A DNA stretch of 64,000 nt from Romboutsia lituseburensis DSM 797 (GCF_900103615.1 NZ_FNGW01000010.1:1-64000), one strand, 5' to 3'. Positions 54,376 to 63,570 are shown, counted from the stretch's first letter. The notes: generated by a model not told the origin, from the sequence alone. Program-made: numbers and translations.

Positions 54376-54453
54376 TTTGCTATAATAGCTATCATTATAC
54401 TAATTATGAATATATTAATTTTAAAAAAATATTTTAAATTAAAATGAATTAAC

Positions 54454-54483
54454 TTGAAAATAAATCTGGGTATATAGTATAAT
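54454..54483 (+). promoter_or_regulatory. Promoter of the MATE transporter gene
   Basis: TTGAAA (54454-54459), 18-base spacer, TATAAT (54478-54483). The leader is about 70 bases with no clear structure. Confidence 0.65.
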
Positions 54484-54558
54484 AGTGAAAAATATTTAAA
54501 TATGATTAGCTGCATGTAAATATAAAATTTAAAATAAAAATTTATTGGAGGAAATAAA

Positions 54559-55959
54559 ATGAGCAATTCAAGTACTGATTTAGGTAAAGAAAGTGTAGGA
54601 AAACTTCTTTTTAAATTAGCTGCTCCTGCTATAATTGCACAGCTGGTAAATGTCTTATACAACATAGTTGATAGAATATTTATAGGGCGAATGCAGGGTG
54701 GAGACATGGCTATGGCAGGTGTTGGTGTAGCTTTTCCTATAATTTTAATTATATCTGCATTTAGTGCATTAGTAGGTATGGGGGGAGCTCCGTTAGCTGC
54801 TATAAAAATGGGTGAACAGGACAACGATGGTGCAGAACAAATAATGAGTAATAGCTTTTCTGTTTTAATAATATTAGCAGTATTATTAACTGTAGGATTT
54901 TTAGTATTTAAAGAACCTATATTATGGGCATTTGGAGCAAGTGATGCAACTATAGGTTATGCATTAGATTATTTAGGTGTATATCTTATAGGTACTATAT
55001 TTGTTCAAATTGCTTTAGGTATGAATCCTTATATAAATACACAAGGATTTGCAAAAGTAGGAATGATGACTGTAAGTATAGGAGCTATAATAAATATCGT
55101 ACTAGATCCTATACTTATATTTGGATTAGATATGGGTGTTAAAGGAGCAGCTCTTGCAACAATAACAGCTCAGGCTGTTTCAGCTATATGGGTATTACGA
55201 TTTTTATTTGGAAAGAAAAGTGTATTAAAAATAAGAAAAAAATATTTGAAATTAGAATCTAAAATAGTATTACCAATTTTAGCTCTAGGGATAGCACCAT
55301 TTATAATGCAAGCAACGGAGAGTTTAGTTTTAGTATCTCTAAATAGCCAATTACAAAAGTATGGTGGAGATTTAGCAGTAGGTGCAATGACTATAATGAG
55401 TAGTATAATGCAAATTATATTACTTCCAAATATGGGATTAACACAAGGTGCTCAACCTATAATTAGCTATAACTATGGAGCTAAGCAAATAGATAGAGTA
55501 AAACAAACATTCAAGTTATGTTTAGGACTATGTTCATTATATACAATAGCAATGTGGGCAGCTCTTATGTTAGCTCCGCAAGTATTTGTAAGTATATTTA
55601 ACAATGATCCTGCTTTAATGGAAATAACTACATGGAGTATAAAAATATATTTTGCTGGAATATTTATATTTGGAATTCAAGTTGCCTGCCAACAAACATT
55701 CCTAGCACTAGGTCAAGCAAAAATATCTTTAGTTCTAGCATTATTAAGAAAGATAATATTACTAGTGCCATTAATATTTATACTACCAATGTTTATAGAA
55801 AATCAATTATTGGGAGTATTCTTAGCAGAACCAGTAGCAGATATATTAGCTGCACTTACAACAATAGTATGCTTTATGGTATTTTATAAAAAGACATTAT
55901 CTGTTATTGAAAATTCTGATGATAAAATTCTGAAAGAAGATATAATAAATACGCATTAA
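54559..55959 (+). CDS. MATE family efflux transporter
   Basis: The 466-residue protein has 12 membrane helices in two related halves, as in multidrug and toxin exporters driven by sodium or protons. The first half starts with GKLLFKLAAPAIIAQLVNVL and has IVDRIFIGRM; the helix at 225-270 begins the second half (LALGIAPFIMQATESLVLVS). The pattern LGMNPYINTQGFAKVGMMT is typical of the NorM/DinF-related clostridial group. SD TGGAGG. It stands alone, and the substrate is unknown. Confidence 0.92.
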   Translation: MSNSSTDLGKESVGKLLFKLAAPAIIAQLVNVLYNIVDRIFIGRMQGGDMAMAGVGVAFPIILIISAFSALVGMGGAPLAAIKMGEQDNDGAEQIMSNSFSVLIILAVLLTVGFLVFKEPILWAFGASDATIGYALDYLGVYLIGTIFVQIALGMNPYINTQGFAKVGMMTVSIGAIINIVLDPILIFGLDMGVKGAALATITAQAVSAIWVLRFLFGKKSVLKIRKKYLKLESKIVLPILALGIAPFIMQATESLVLVSLNSQLQKYGGDLAVGAMTIMSSIMQIILLPNMGLTQGAQPIISYNYGAKQIDRVKQTFKLCLGLCSLYTIAMWAALMLAPQVFVSIFNNDPALMEITTWSIKIYFAGIFIFGIQVACQQTFLALGQAKISLVLALLRKIILLVPLIFILPMFIENQLLGVFLAEPVADILAALTTIVCFMVFYKKTLSVIENSDDKILKEDIINTH

Positions 55960-55975
55960 TATAGTTAGATAGTTG

Positions 55976-56012
55976 CCCTTATGGATATAAATAATATTCA
56001 TAAGGGTTTTTT
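55976..56012 (+). terminator. Terminator after the MATE gene
   Basis: The stem CCCTTATGGATAT pairs with ATATTCATAAGGG (one mismatch) and is followed by six T. Confidence 0.85.
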
Positions 56013-56052
56013 ACATATAAAAAATTAAAATACTAAAGGAGAGAACAAATTA

Positions 56053-56748
56053 ATGGATTATAAAAAAGTAATTAAATCTAAATTTATAGAAAGACCAAAT
56101 AGGTTTATAGCTTATTGTTATATAGATGGATGTATTGAAAAAGTTCATGTTAAAAATACTGGTAGATGTAAAGAACTATTAACTCCAAATTGTACAGTTT
56201 ATTTAGAAGAAAGTGATAATCCAAATAGAAAAACTAAGTACTCATTAATTGCAGTAGAAAAAGGACAAAGGTTAATAAATATGGACTCACAGATACCGAA
56301 TAAAGTTGTATATGAAGCTTTGATGAGTAAAAAATTAATATTACCAGGTTTAGATGAAGAAATAACATTTATTAAGCCAGAAAAAACTTATGGTAATTCA
56401 AGGTTTGATATATATGTTGAAACTGAAAATAAAAAAGTTTTTATAGAGATAAAAGGAGTGACATTAGAAGAAGATAATATAGTAATGTTTCCGGATGCAA
56501 AAACAGAAAGAGGAGTTAAACATATAAATGAATTAATTGAAGCTCGAAGTGAAGGATATCTATGTTATATAATATTTGTAGTTCAAATGAGTGATGTAAC
56601 TTATTTTATGCCAAATAAAAAAATGCATAAAGAGTTAGGAGACGCTCTTATAAACGCTAGAAATAAAGATGTAAATGTATTAGCATATGACTGTCATATA
56701 AAGCCAGATAGCATAAAATTAAAAGATAAAGTTAAAGTTATTTTATAA
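56053..56748 (+). CDS. sfsA: SfsA family protein (DNA/RNA nuclease-like)
   Basis: The 231-residue protein matches SfsA: an N-terminal OB-like part with ERPNRFIAYCYIDG and HVKNTGRCKELL, and a C-terminal nuclease-like part with NSRFDIYVE and FIEIKGVTLE, followed by FPDAKTERGVKHI. The E-x-K motif (IEIKG) and D in FDIY are the expected metal-site residues of the PD-(D/E)xK fold. SfsA was first named for sugar fermentation stimulation; the present view is a nuclease. SD AAAGGAGAG. Confidence 0.93.
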   Translation: MDYKKVIKSKFIERPNRFIAYCYIDGCIEKVHVKNTGRCKELLTPNCTVYLEESDNPNRKTKYSLIAVEKGQRLINMDSQIPNKVVYEALMSKKLILPGLDEEITFIKPEKTYGNSRFDIYVETENKKVFIEIKGVTLEEDNIVMFPDAKTERGVKHINELIEARSEGYLCYIIFVVQMSDVTYFMPNKKMHKELGDALINARNKDVNVLAYDCHIKPDSIKLKDKVKVIL

Positions 56749-56885
56749 AAAATTATTATAAAGTAAAATAAATTTAAAAAATATGATAACTTTTCCTAGT
56801 AATTTAGTATAATAAAATAAGTGGAAACTTTACTAAAATAAGTGTTTTTGTATTGTAAGAAAAATGTAAGTATTTAAAATATTAA

Positions 56886-56894
56886 TGGTATAAT
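56886..56894 (+). promoter_or_regulatory. Extended -10 promoter of the S1-domain gene
   Basis: TGGTATAAT is an extended -10 box. The -35 position is weak, as is common when TGn is present. Confidence 0.6.
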
Positions 56895-56934
56895 ACTTAT
56901 ATATGATATTTATATAATGAAAGGATTGATAACT

Positions 56935-58200
56935 ATGACAGAGAATCTATCGATGAAAGAATTATTAGAGCAACAAGAACAAGAGTTTAACAGTGTTAAA
57001 GTTGGACAAACTATAACAGGAAAAATAACTAAAATAGCTCATGATGATATAACTTTAGAGTTAAATTATGGATTTGACGGAGTTATATCTATAAAAGAAC
57101 TAAACCTTCCAAAAGGCAAATACGCTAATGAAGTATATAATGTAGGAGATGAAATAACGGCAGTTATAACTAAAGTTTACCATAAGGATGGAGTAATACA
57201 TTTATCTAAGCTTAAGTTAGACGAAAAATCTGACTTTGCTGACTTAGAAAAGGCTTACCAAGAACATAGAATAATAACTGTTAACGTAGAAAAAAATATA
57301 GAAAGAGGAGTGTTTGCTACATATAAAACACAAACTCTATTTATACCAATATCACAATTAGATACTAAGTTTGTTACAGATACAAAAGCTTATGTAGGAC
57401 ATAACTTAGAAGTATACATAAAAGAAATGGATCCTAAGAAAAATAGATTAGTAGCTACTCATAGAGATGTATTACAAGAACGTTTAGATAAAGAAAGAGA
57501 AGAAAGAAGAGTTCGTATACAAGAAGAAAAAGAAGCTGCAAGAATAAAGGCAAAAGCAGAGAAGGAAGCTCGTATAGCTAAAGTTAAAGCAGAAAAGGAA
57601 GAATTATTTAATTCTTTAGAAGTTGGACAAAGAAGAGATGGTAAGGTTACTAAGTTAATGTCTTACGGAGCATTTGTTGATATCGGAGGAATAGAAGGAT
57701 TACTTCATATAAATAACCTATCTTGGGAAAGAGTTGAATCTGTAGAGGATATGTTACAAGAAGGACAAGAAGTTCAAGTTTATGTACTTGATATAGATGC
57801 TGAACATAAGAAATTTGCTTTAGCACTAAAGGATATAAACAATGACCCTTGGGAATTAGTAAAACAAGATGTCGAGTTAGACGACATAATAACTGGAACT
57901 ATAGTTAGAACTATAGAAAAAGGTGCTTTTGTTAAGGTAAGAGAAGGTGTTGAAGCATTCTTACCTATATCAGAATTAAGTGAAGAGAGAGTAACAAGAG
58001 TTACTAATGTTGTAAATGTTGGTGATGAAGTTAATGTTATGGTAATAGAATTTAAACCAAGAAATAGAAGAATGGTTGTATCTATAAAAGAAGCTACAAG
58101 AGAGCCAGAAGAAGATATAAGCGAATTTTTAGAAACTGAAGATTCATTAGGAACTCTTGGTGAATTATTTAAAGAAAAATTTAAAGGATTAGAAAAGTAA
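56935..58200 (+). CDS. S1 RNA-binding domain protein (RpsA-like)
   Basis: The protein of about 421 residues has four S1 units: one at about 18-85 (GQTITGKITKIAHDDITLEL), a degenerate one at 95-175, one at 222-290 (GQRRDGKVTKLMSYGAFVDI) and one at 305-375 (GTIVRTIEKGAFVKVREGVE). A highly charged helix (about 185-220, many Glu, Lys and Arg) separates the pairs. It resembles the S1-like proteins of Firmicutes, annotated as ribosomal protein S1 homologues, that bind RNA. I use the ATG at 56935 because AAAGGA lies ten bases before it; the ATG at 56917 has no SD. Confidence 0.88.
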   Translation: MTENLSMKELLEQQEQEFNSVKVGQTITGKITKIAHDDITLELNYGFDGVISIKELNLPKGKYANEVYNVGDEITAVITKVYHKDGVIHLSKLKLDEKSDFADLEKAYQEHRIITVNVEKNIERGVFATYKTQTLFIPISQLDTKFVTDTKAYVGHNLEVYIKEMDPKKNRLVATHRDVLQERLDKEREERRVRIQEEKEAARIKAKAEKEARIAKVKAEKEELFNSLEVGQRRDGKVTKLMSYGAFVDIGGIEGLLHINNLSWERVESVEDMLQEGQEVQVYVLDIDAEHKKFALALKDINNDPWELVKQDVELDDIITGTIVRTIEKGAFVKVREGVEAFLPISELSEERVTRVTNVVNVGDEVNVMVIEFKPRNRRMVVSIKEATREPEEDISEFLETEDSLGTLGELFKEKFKGLEK

Positions 58201-58208
58201 TAAAAAAT

Positions 58209-58240
58209 AAGCCATATTGATTTATCAGTATGGCTTAATT
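58209..58240 (+). terminator. Hairpin after the S1-domain gene
   Basis: The stem AAGCCATATTGA with TCAGTATGGCTT is followed by only a short T run, so termination is probably partial and the PHP gene may be co-transcribed. Confidence 0.55.
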
Positions 58241-58267
58241 GAGTTTGAAATTTTAGGAGGACAATAA

Positions 58268-58978
58268 ATGAAAGCATTAATAGATTTACATACTCATACC
58301 ATTGTAAGTGGACATGCGTATAGTACAGTTCAAGAAAACATTCAAGCAGCTATAAAGTCTGGATTAAAATACTTAGGGCTATCTGACCATGCACCTCAAA
58401 TGCCAGGTGGACCACATCCATTTTATTTCCATAGCCTTTATTGCATACCTAAAGAAGTCGATGGTTTAAAAATACTTAGAGGAATTGAAGCAAATATCGT
58501 TGATTTTGAAGGAAATACAGATGTTCCTGATGATATGCTTACTCATATCGATTACATGATAGCAAGTTTACATCCACCATGCATACAGTTTGGAACTAAA
58601 GAGGAAAATACAAATGCAATTCTTAAGGTAATGGATCATCCAAAAGTTAAAATAATAGGACATTTAGATGATAGTAGATACGTAGTAGATTACAAACGTG
58701 TAGTTGAAAAAGCTAAACAAAATAATATTTTAATGGAGATAAATAATTCATCTCTAAAACCAACTACATTTAGACAAGGAGCATGGGAAAATGTAGCTAA
58801 GCTATTAGATGAATGTAAGAAACAAGAAGTAAAAGTAATAATGGGAACAGATTCTCATATATCTTATGATATAGGTGATTTTACGTATTCTAAAAAAGCG
58901 ATAGAAGAAAATAACTTCCCTAATGAATTAGTTATAAACTATAATGATGAAGAGATAATAAAGTTATTTGATTTATAA
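58268..58978 (+). CDS. PHP domain phosphatase (YcdX type)
   Basis: The 236-residue protein is a PHP metal-dependent phosphoesterase of the YcdX/histidinol-phosphatase-like group. Metal motifs are DLHTHTIVSGHAYST (H9, H11), LGLSDHAPQMPGG, GIEANI, ASLHPP, GHLDDSRY and the final MGTDSHISYDIG. It is too unlike HisK, and too far from other his genes, to be assigned to histidine synthesis. SD AGGAGG. It ends at two adjacent hairpins. Confidence 0.9.
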   Translation: MKALIDLHTHTIVSGHAYSTVQENIQAAIKSGLKYLGLSDHAPQMPGGPHPFYFHSLYCIPKEVDGLKILRGIEANIVDFEGNTDVPDDMLTHIDYMIASLHPPCIQFGTKEENTNAILKVMDHPKVKIIGHLDDSRYVVDYKRVVEKAKQNNILMEINNSSLKPTTFRQGAWENVAKLLDECKKQEVKVIMGTDSHISYDIGDFTYSKKAIEENNFPNELVINYNDEEIIKLFDL

Positions 58979-58979
58979 A

Positions 58980-59001
58980 AAGAGAGCTTTAAAAGCTCTC
59001 T
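58980..59001 (+). terminator. First hairpin after the PHP gene
   Basis: GAGAGCTTT pairs with AAAGCTCTC, two bases after the stop codon, without a T tract. A full terminator follows at 59003. Confidence 0.6.
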
Positions 59002-59002
59002 T

Positions 59003-59036
59003 GAAAGCGTAGAGAAAATCTATGCTTTTATTTTTT
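59003..59036 (+). terminator. Terminator after the PHP gene
   Basis: The stem AAAGCGTAGA pairs with TCTATGCTTT (one G-U pair), followed by ATTTTTT. Confidence 0.75.
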
Positions 59037-59099
59037 AGTTAGTAAGTAGATCTTGATATGAAATTAATAAATATAGATATATTATTAGGATGGTGTAAA

Positions 59100-59600
59100 A
59101 TGAAACATAAAGTTATAAAAAAACAAAAAAGCAGTAGTAGATGTATAGTCTGTGGAGTAAATAATGAATTAGGCATGAAAGCATCATTTTATGAGTTAGA
59201 AAACAATGAGTTAGTAGCAGTTTGTGATACAAAAGATTGGCATCAAAGCTATCCTGGTAGAGTTCATGGAGGAATGTCTGCAGCTTTGTTAGATGAAACA
59301 ATAGGAAGAGCAATTAGTATAAATGATGAAACTATATGGGGAGTTACAGTAAGTTTAGATTTAAAATACAAAAAACCTGTACCAACTGATACAACTATAA
59401 AGATAGTAGGTCGTATAACTAAAGAAAATAGAAAACTATTTGAAGGTAGCGGAGAAATAATCTTACCTAATGGAGAGGTTGCAGTAACAGCTACAGGGAA
59501 ATATATGAAGATGCCGGTAGATAAAATAACTAATGAAAATTTGGATGAAGATGAATGGTTTTTAGATAATGAAGAAATACCTGAGTATATAGAATTATAA
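59100..59600 (+). CDS. PaaI-type hotdog thioesterase
   Basis: The 166-residue protein has a hotdog fold of the PaaI/YbgC-like acyl-CoA thioesterase group: SYPGRVHGGMSAALLDETIG (about 44-63) is the diagnostic helix, followed by TVSLDLKYKKPVPTDTTIKI. The N-terminus holds CIVCGVNNELGMK, a paired-Cys segment seen in many of these clostridial proteins. I start at the ATG at 59100, after AGGATGG; the ATG at 59058 has no ribosome binding site. The acyl substrate is unknown. Confidence 0.85.
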   Translation: MKHKVIKKQKSSSRCIVCGVNNELGMKASFYELENNELVAVCDTKDWHQSYPGRVHGGMSAALLDETIGRAISINDETIWGVTVSLDLKYKKPVPTDTTIKIVGRITKENRKLFEGSGEIILPNGEVAVTATGKYMKMPVDKITNENLDEDEWFLDNEEIPEYIEL

Positions 59601-59645
59601 ATGTTAATACCTAAAATTTATATATTTTAATATGTATTATAAATC

Positions 59646-59674
59646 TTGACAAAACTATGATAACGTTTTATATT
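59646..59674 (+). promoter_or_regulatory. Promoter of the DUF1097 gene
   Basis: TTGACA (59646-59651), 17-base spacer, TATATT (59669-59674). The spacer and -10 contain ATAAC...GTTAT symmetric arms, a possible repressor site. Confidence 0.75.
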
Positions 59675-59710
59675 GTTATAGCATAAAAATATAAATTCTT
59701 AGGGGGCAAT

Positions 59711-60175
59711 ATGGACAGTTTATTTGCACTTTCTTTAACAACTGCTATTTTTTGTGGAATATGGAGTGCTTTAAGCTCTAGCTTAGGCTTAATTGCATGG
59801 GCTGGATTTGCAGGTTGCACGTCATTTTTCGCAGCAGGAGGAAAATCAAAAGGTTTTAAAAAGGCTATCTTAACAAATTTAAGTGGTGTTTTTTGGGCTA
59901 TGATAAGTATAAAAATATGTCAGTATATTGAAATTGAGCATATAGGAGCTATTACAACTGCAGTAATAACATTTATAATGTGTATACAAGCTAAAATTAA
60001 ATTTTTAGATTTTATTCCTGGAACTTTCATAGGATCAGTGTCAACATTTGCAGCTAGTGGTAATTGGAAAGCAGTAGCTTTAGCTTTGATTTTAGGTGGA
60101 ATTTTAGGTTACATCTGTGAATCAACGGGAATATGGTTATTTGAAGTATTAAATAAAAAAGATAATACTAAATAG
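59711..60175 (+). CDS. DUF1097 family membrane protein
   Basis: The 154-residue protein has about five membrane helices and matches DUF1097 (YahC-like) by GIWSALSSSLGLIAWAGFAG and FFAAGGKSKGFKKAILTNLS, the latter containing the family's conserved GG-K/R segment. The family occurs next to transport and fermentation genes; its function is not established. The SD TAGGGGG is four bases from the ATG, slightly close. A strong promoter and a terminator show it is a single unit. Confidence 0.85.
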   Translation: MDSLFALSLTTAIFCGIWSALSSSLGLIAWAGFAGCTSFFAAGGKSKGFKKAILTNLSGVFWAMISIKICQYIEIEHIGAITTAVITFIMCIQAKIKFLDFIPGTFIGSVSTFAASGNWKAVALALILGGILGYICESTGIWLFEVLNKKDNTK

Positions 60176-60200
60176 AATTTAAATTAAAAATAATTGAACA

Positions 60201-60240
60201 TTAAAAGCTACTGTAATTTTATAATTACAGTAGCTTTTTT
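60201..60240. terminator. Terminator after the DUF1097 gene
   Basis: The perfect stem AAAAGCTACTGTAATT with its complement is followed by six T. Confidence 0.85.
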
Positions 60241-60322
60241 AGACTTAGATATTATATTTTTAAGGATATTACACATTGACTTTAACTAAACTTAACATAA
60301 CAATTATTTAAATTAATACATT

Positions 60323-61630
60323 TTAAGCAGCTTCTTTTAAAGCTTCTTTTTGTAATTTATCTATTCTTTCTTTATTTAACTTAGACATACCTATAGAAGC
60401 TAATATTAATGATCCATAACATATAAATATAAACACTAATATAGCAGTCCAAGCAACACCGTATCCCATTTTATCAACTAATAATCCGAACACAGATGAA
60501 CCAGCAGCGAATCCTACAGCAAAAAATATTTGAACTACTCCAAGAATAGCACCGAATTCTTTTTTACCAAAGAACGAACCTGCAAGTAGAGAAGGTCCCA
60601 TCATATAAGCAAATACTGATAAACCTTTTAAAGCCGCAAATACTTGAGCTAACATAGGCATTTGACCTGCAAACATTAATGCTAAGCATGAAGACCCAGC
60701 TAATACAAATGCAACAAATAAACCTTTAGTTATACCTAACTTATCGAATATTATACCTCCGAATAAGTTTCCTCCAAGTGAACATAATGCAAATATAGAA
60801 CCAACCATACCAACTATCATAGGATCTATTTTTAAATGTAACTTTAAGTATGCTGGATATTGTACTGCTAGAGCAGATACGTACATACCTAGGAAGAATA
60901 AACCAAATCCAAATAACCAGAAGAATTTAAGATTTTTAGCTTCTTTAAAAGTATATCCCCAGTCAACTGAAACTGATTTTTCAGTGTTTTCTTTTCCGCT
61001 TTCTTTTTTCTTACCTTTAACTATTTCATTTTCATTTTTAGGCATTCTTAAGAAGAATAATGTAACTGGTATACCTATTACTAATGATAAAACTCCAAAC
61101 ATTAAGTAAGATTTAGAAGCTCCATTAGTAGCTAGTGAAAATGCAGTCATTTGTTGCAAGAATATATTACCTATAGATCCCCCTGCAAAAGCTAATCCCA
61201 TTGCTTTACCTTTAGATAATTCATCAAACCACCCATTTATTAAAAGTGGAACCCCTATTGAAGATATAGCTGCTGTACCAACTTGAACTACACCTGCAAC
61301 AAGGTAAAATTGCCATAATTCTTGACACATAGAGAATGCTAAGAATCCTCCACCAGAAAGTATACATCCTAATAAATACATCATTTTAACGTTTATTTTA
61401 TTGAACATCATACCTATAAATGGTGAAGCTATGGCAGATACTACTGTACCTAATGTAAATATTAATGAGAATCCTGCTAAAGTGAATCCCTTTTCCTCAA
61501 CAACATAACTTACAAATTGAGGTTGAATGTTTGCTGCAACACCAAATGGTATAGCTTGTATAAGCATACATGCAACAACTATTAACCAACCAGTGGCAAA
61601 TTTTTTCTTGTTTTCATTTAAAGTACTCAT
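60323..61630 (-). CDS. OFA-family MFS transporter
   Basis: The 435-residue protein has 12 membrane helices and matches the oxalate/formate antiporter family of the major facilitator superfamily: WLIVVACMLIQAIPFGVAAN at the start, GFSLIFTLGTVVSAIASPFI and the later GFGLFFLGMYVSALAVQYPA. A charged loop (about 200-225, KGKKKESGKENTEKS) separates the halves. The exact substrate (oxalate, formate, lactate or another organic acid) is not predictable. The ATG is 14 bases from the SD AAGGAG, longer than normal. The gene is divergent from an HTH protein across a palindrome-rich region. Confidence 0.88.
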   Translation of the reverse strand: MSTLNENKKKFATGWLIVVACMLIQAIPFGVAANIQPQFVSYVVEEKGFTLAGFSLIFTLGTVVSAIASPFIGMMFNKINVKMMYLLGCILSGGGFLAFSMCQELWQFYLVAGVVQVGTAAISSIGVPLLINGWFDELSKGKAMGLAFAGGSIGNIFLQQMTAFSLATNGASKSYLMFGVLSLVIGIPVTLFFLRMPKNENEIVKGKKKESGKENTEKSVSVDWGYTFKEAKNLKFFWLFGFGLFFLGMYVSALAVQYPAYLKLHLKIDPMIVGMVGSIFALCSLGGNLFGGIIFDKLGITKGLFVAFVLAGSSCLALMFAGQMPMLAQVFAALKGLSVFAYMMGPSLLAGSFFGKKEFGAILGVVQIFFAVGFAAGSSVFGLLVDKMGYGVAWTAILVFIFICYGSLILASIGMSKLNKERIDKLQKEALKEAA

Positions 61631-61954
61631 AATTTTTATGATTTCTCCTTTATTTTTTTTGTAAATAGGCTTTGTACAAATTAAAGGAATACGTTGTGTG
61701 ATTTTATGATATCATAGAATGGTATGAAATCTAAGCGATTCACAATGAATCATGCTGAATTGTATTGAAATATGGAATCAATATAATTCAATGAATTCAA
61801 TAAAATTTCAAAACGGATTTAGTTTATACTTAGATTAGGATATCTTTAAAATAAAAAGCAATTAAAGAATACAATAGGAATTATATGTAAATAGTAAATA
61901 ATAATTGACTATTTTTAAGGCAAAATGATAAAAGTCAGGGAGGATAATGGCAAC
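61631..61954. promoter_or_regulatory. Palindrome-rich divergent control region
   Basis: The region between the MFS gene (minus) and the HTH gene (plus) has several inverted repeats: TATGATATCATA (61705-61716, perfect), GATTCACAATGAATC (61737-61751, perfect 6-bp arms), and GAATTGTATTGA (61757-61768) with TCAATATAATTC (61778-61789, 11 of 12). A tandem AATTCAAT occurs at 61785 and 61794. No gene lies here. The number of sites suggests at least one DNA-binding regulator. Confidence 0.6.
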
Positions 61955-63478
61955 ATGAAAAGTATAGTTTTTGGGCAGTTATTAGAGAAATTATTATATT
62001 TATCAAATCAAAAAAAGAGTACGTTAGCTAGAGAGTTAGGCTACGATGTATCATATATAAGTAAATGGATTAATGCTAAAAATTTACCGACACAAAAGAA
62101 TATATCAATAATATGTAAGACAACAGCTGAATTTATAGTTAAATCTCTTACACCTACATCAAAGCAAGAGCTTATAGACTATTTTGAAATTGATATAGAT
62201 GTAAGTGACAAGGATGTATTAACTCAGTATATAGAGCGAAGTTTAAGAGAATCATATTTAACAACTGCGGGAAAAGGTTCTTTAAATGTTTATAAAAGTA
62301 CAAGATCTGAAGATTCATATAATAGTATAATGCACATAAATCCAAGGCTTAGAAAGCAATATTTAAATAAAGATTTTGGGATATTTGCAACTAAATCTAA
62401 TAAGTTTGATTTAATAATTTCAGCAAACTTGTATAAGTTAAATAATGATGAAAAGATGGCTATAGCTGATATGAAGGAAGGCCTAAATAAACTATCAAAA
62501 GATAGTGATATAAGAGTTAGGTTTCTAATGGGGTTTGAAGGAAGTCATGAAGATATAGTGTTTAATACTATATTAATAATAAATATGATGACAGTTTATC
62601 CTAATATGAAGTTTGAAATATATAATTGTGATGTAGATTCAAATGCAATATTAGCTGTAATCAAAGATAGAATTTTTCATAGTGCTATATTTGCAAAAGA
62701 TAGAAGATGTCTATTCACTAGTATGTCTAAAGAAAAACATATAATAGATGAAATGTATTATAGCTTAGAAGATATATTAAAAAATCAAGGAAAGCTTATT
62801 GCAGAGAGAAAATCTCCAATTGATTTAATCAAAGATAAAATATATATTCAGTATATAATGGGGCAAGATTTAAGATGGTTAATAGGTTCTATGAATGAAT
62901 TTTTTATGCCTTATGATTTATTTATGGAAGTTGGAGCTAGTATATTTGGGGATGATCCAAAAATTTTAAATGAGTTAAATCAAATAAATATATTTTTACA
63001 AAATGTAACGTATATATCTAAAATTAAGGTTTTAATGTATGAATCAGAATTAAAAAGATATATATCAACAGGCGAGCTTAAGTTCTTTAATATACCTATA
63101 AAATTAACATTAGAACAAAGAGAAAGACATATAAAATATATACAAGATATAGTAGAAAAATCAGAGAATGTAGAAATTAAATTAGTAGATGGTAGTTTTG
63201 TAGAAGACTTTAAAAATACTGCAGATCCATCATTATATCTATCTAAAAATATTAAATTAGCTAAAACACATCCTTTAAATAATATAAATGATTATATAAT
63301 TATTAAAGATAATGAATTTAAAAATTTATGTGATGAGTTATTTAAAGTACTATGGAATGATAGAGAAGATGTAGTTATTAGTGATAAGGAAGAAATAGTA
63401 GAAAGAATATCTAAAACTTTAGCTTATGCAAGAATTATAAATGGAACATTTAACCCAAATGAAAGCTATAAGATTTAA
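61955..63478 (+). CDS. HTH (XRE-like) protein with long unknown domain
   Basis: The 507-residue protein starts with a Cro/C1-type helix-turn-helix (about 8-58: LSNQKKSTLARELGYDVSYI and SKWINAKNLPTQKNI). The remaining 440 residues are not a family I recognise; they look alpha/beta and lack Cys clusters or membrane helices. The ATG at 61955 follows the SD AGGGAGG by 12 bases; the ATG at 61925 precedes the SD. It is divergent from the OFA transporter gene and could regulate it through the palindromes between them. Ligand and target are unknown. Confidence 0.8.
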   Translation: MKSIVFGQLLEKLLYLSNQKKSTLARELGYDVSYISKWINAKNLPTQKNISIICKTTAEFIVKSLTPTSKQELIDYFEIDIDVSDKDVLTQYIERSLRESYLTTAGKGSLNVYKSTRSEDSYNSIMHINPRLRKQYLNKDFGIFATKSNKFDLIISANLYKLNNDEKMAIADMKEGLNKLSKDSDIRVRFLMGFEGSHEDIVFNTILIINMMTVYPNMKFEIYNCDVDSNAILAVIKDRIFHSAIFAKDRRCLFTSMSKEKHIIDEMYYSLEDILKNQGKLIAERKSPIDLIKDKIYIQYIMGQDLRWLIGSMNEFFMPYDLFMEVGASIFGDDPKILNELNQINIFLQNVTYISKIKVLMYESELKRYISTGELKFFNIPIKLTLEQRERHIKYIQDIVEKSENVEIKLVDGSFVEDFKNTADPSLYLSKNIKLAKTHPLNNINDYIIIKDNEFKNLCDELFKVLWNDREDVVISDKEEIVERISKTLAYARIINGTFNPNESYKI

Positions 63479-63540
63479 GTTGAATTATTCATAAAAAATT
63501 GAATTTATTGAAATAAGTAAAATATATTAAAAATTATACA

Positions 63541-63570
63541 TTGACTAAAAGTATAAAAAATTGCTAATCT
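63541..63570 (+). promoter_or_regulatory. Promoter of the last gene's leader
   Basis: TTGACT (63541-63546), 18-base spacer, TAATCT (63565-63570) preceded by TGn. Transcription would begin near 63577. Confidence 0.5.

Noticed and set aside
54303-54824. Minus-strand open frame across the dispersed element and the start of the MATE gene
   Set aside because: It lacks a ribosome binding site and overlaps the promoter and the coding start of the MATE gene.
57780-58277. Minus-strand open frame of 165 codons inside the S1-domain gene
   Set aside because: It is Ser/Thr/Leu-rich shadow sequence, has no ribosome binding site, and covers two clear S1 domains on the plus strand.
60241-60320. TTAAGGATATT and a T-tract after the DUF1097 terminator, resembling the dispersed element
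   Set aside because: Only about 11 bases match and the order of blocks is different, so chance similarity in AT-rich DNA is more likely.
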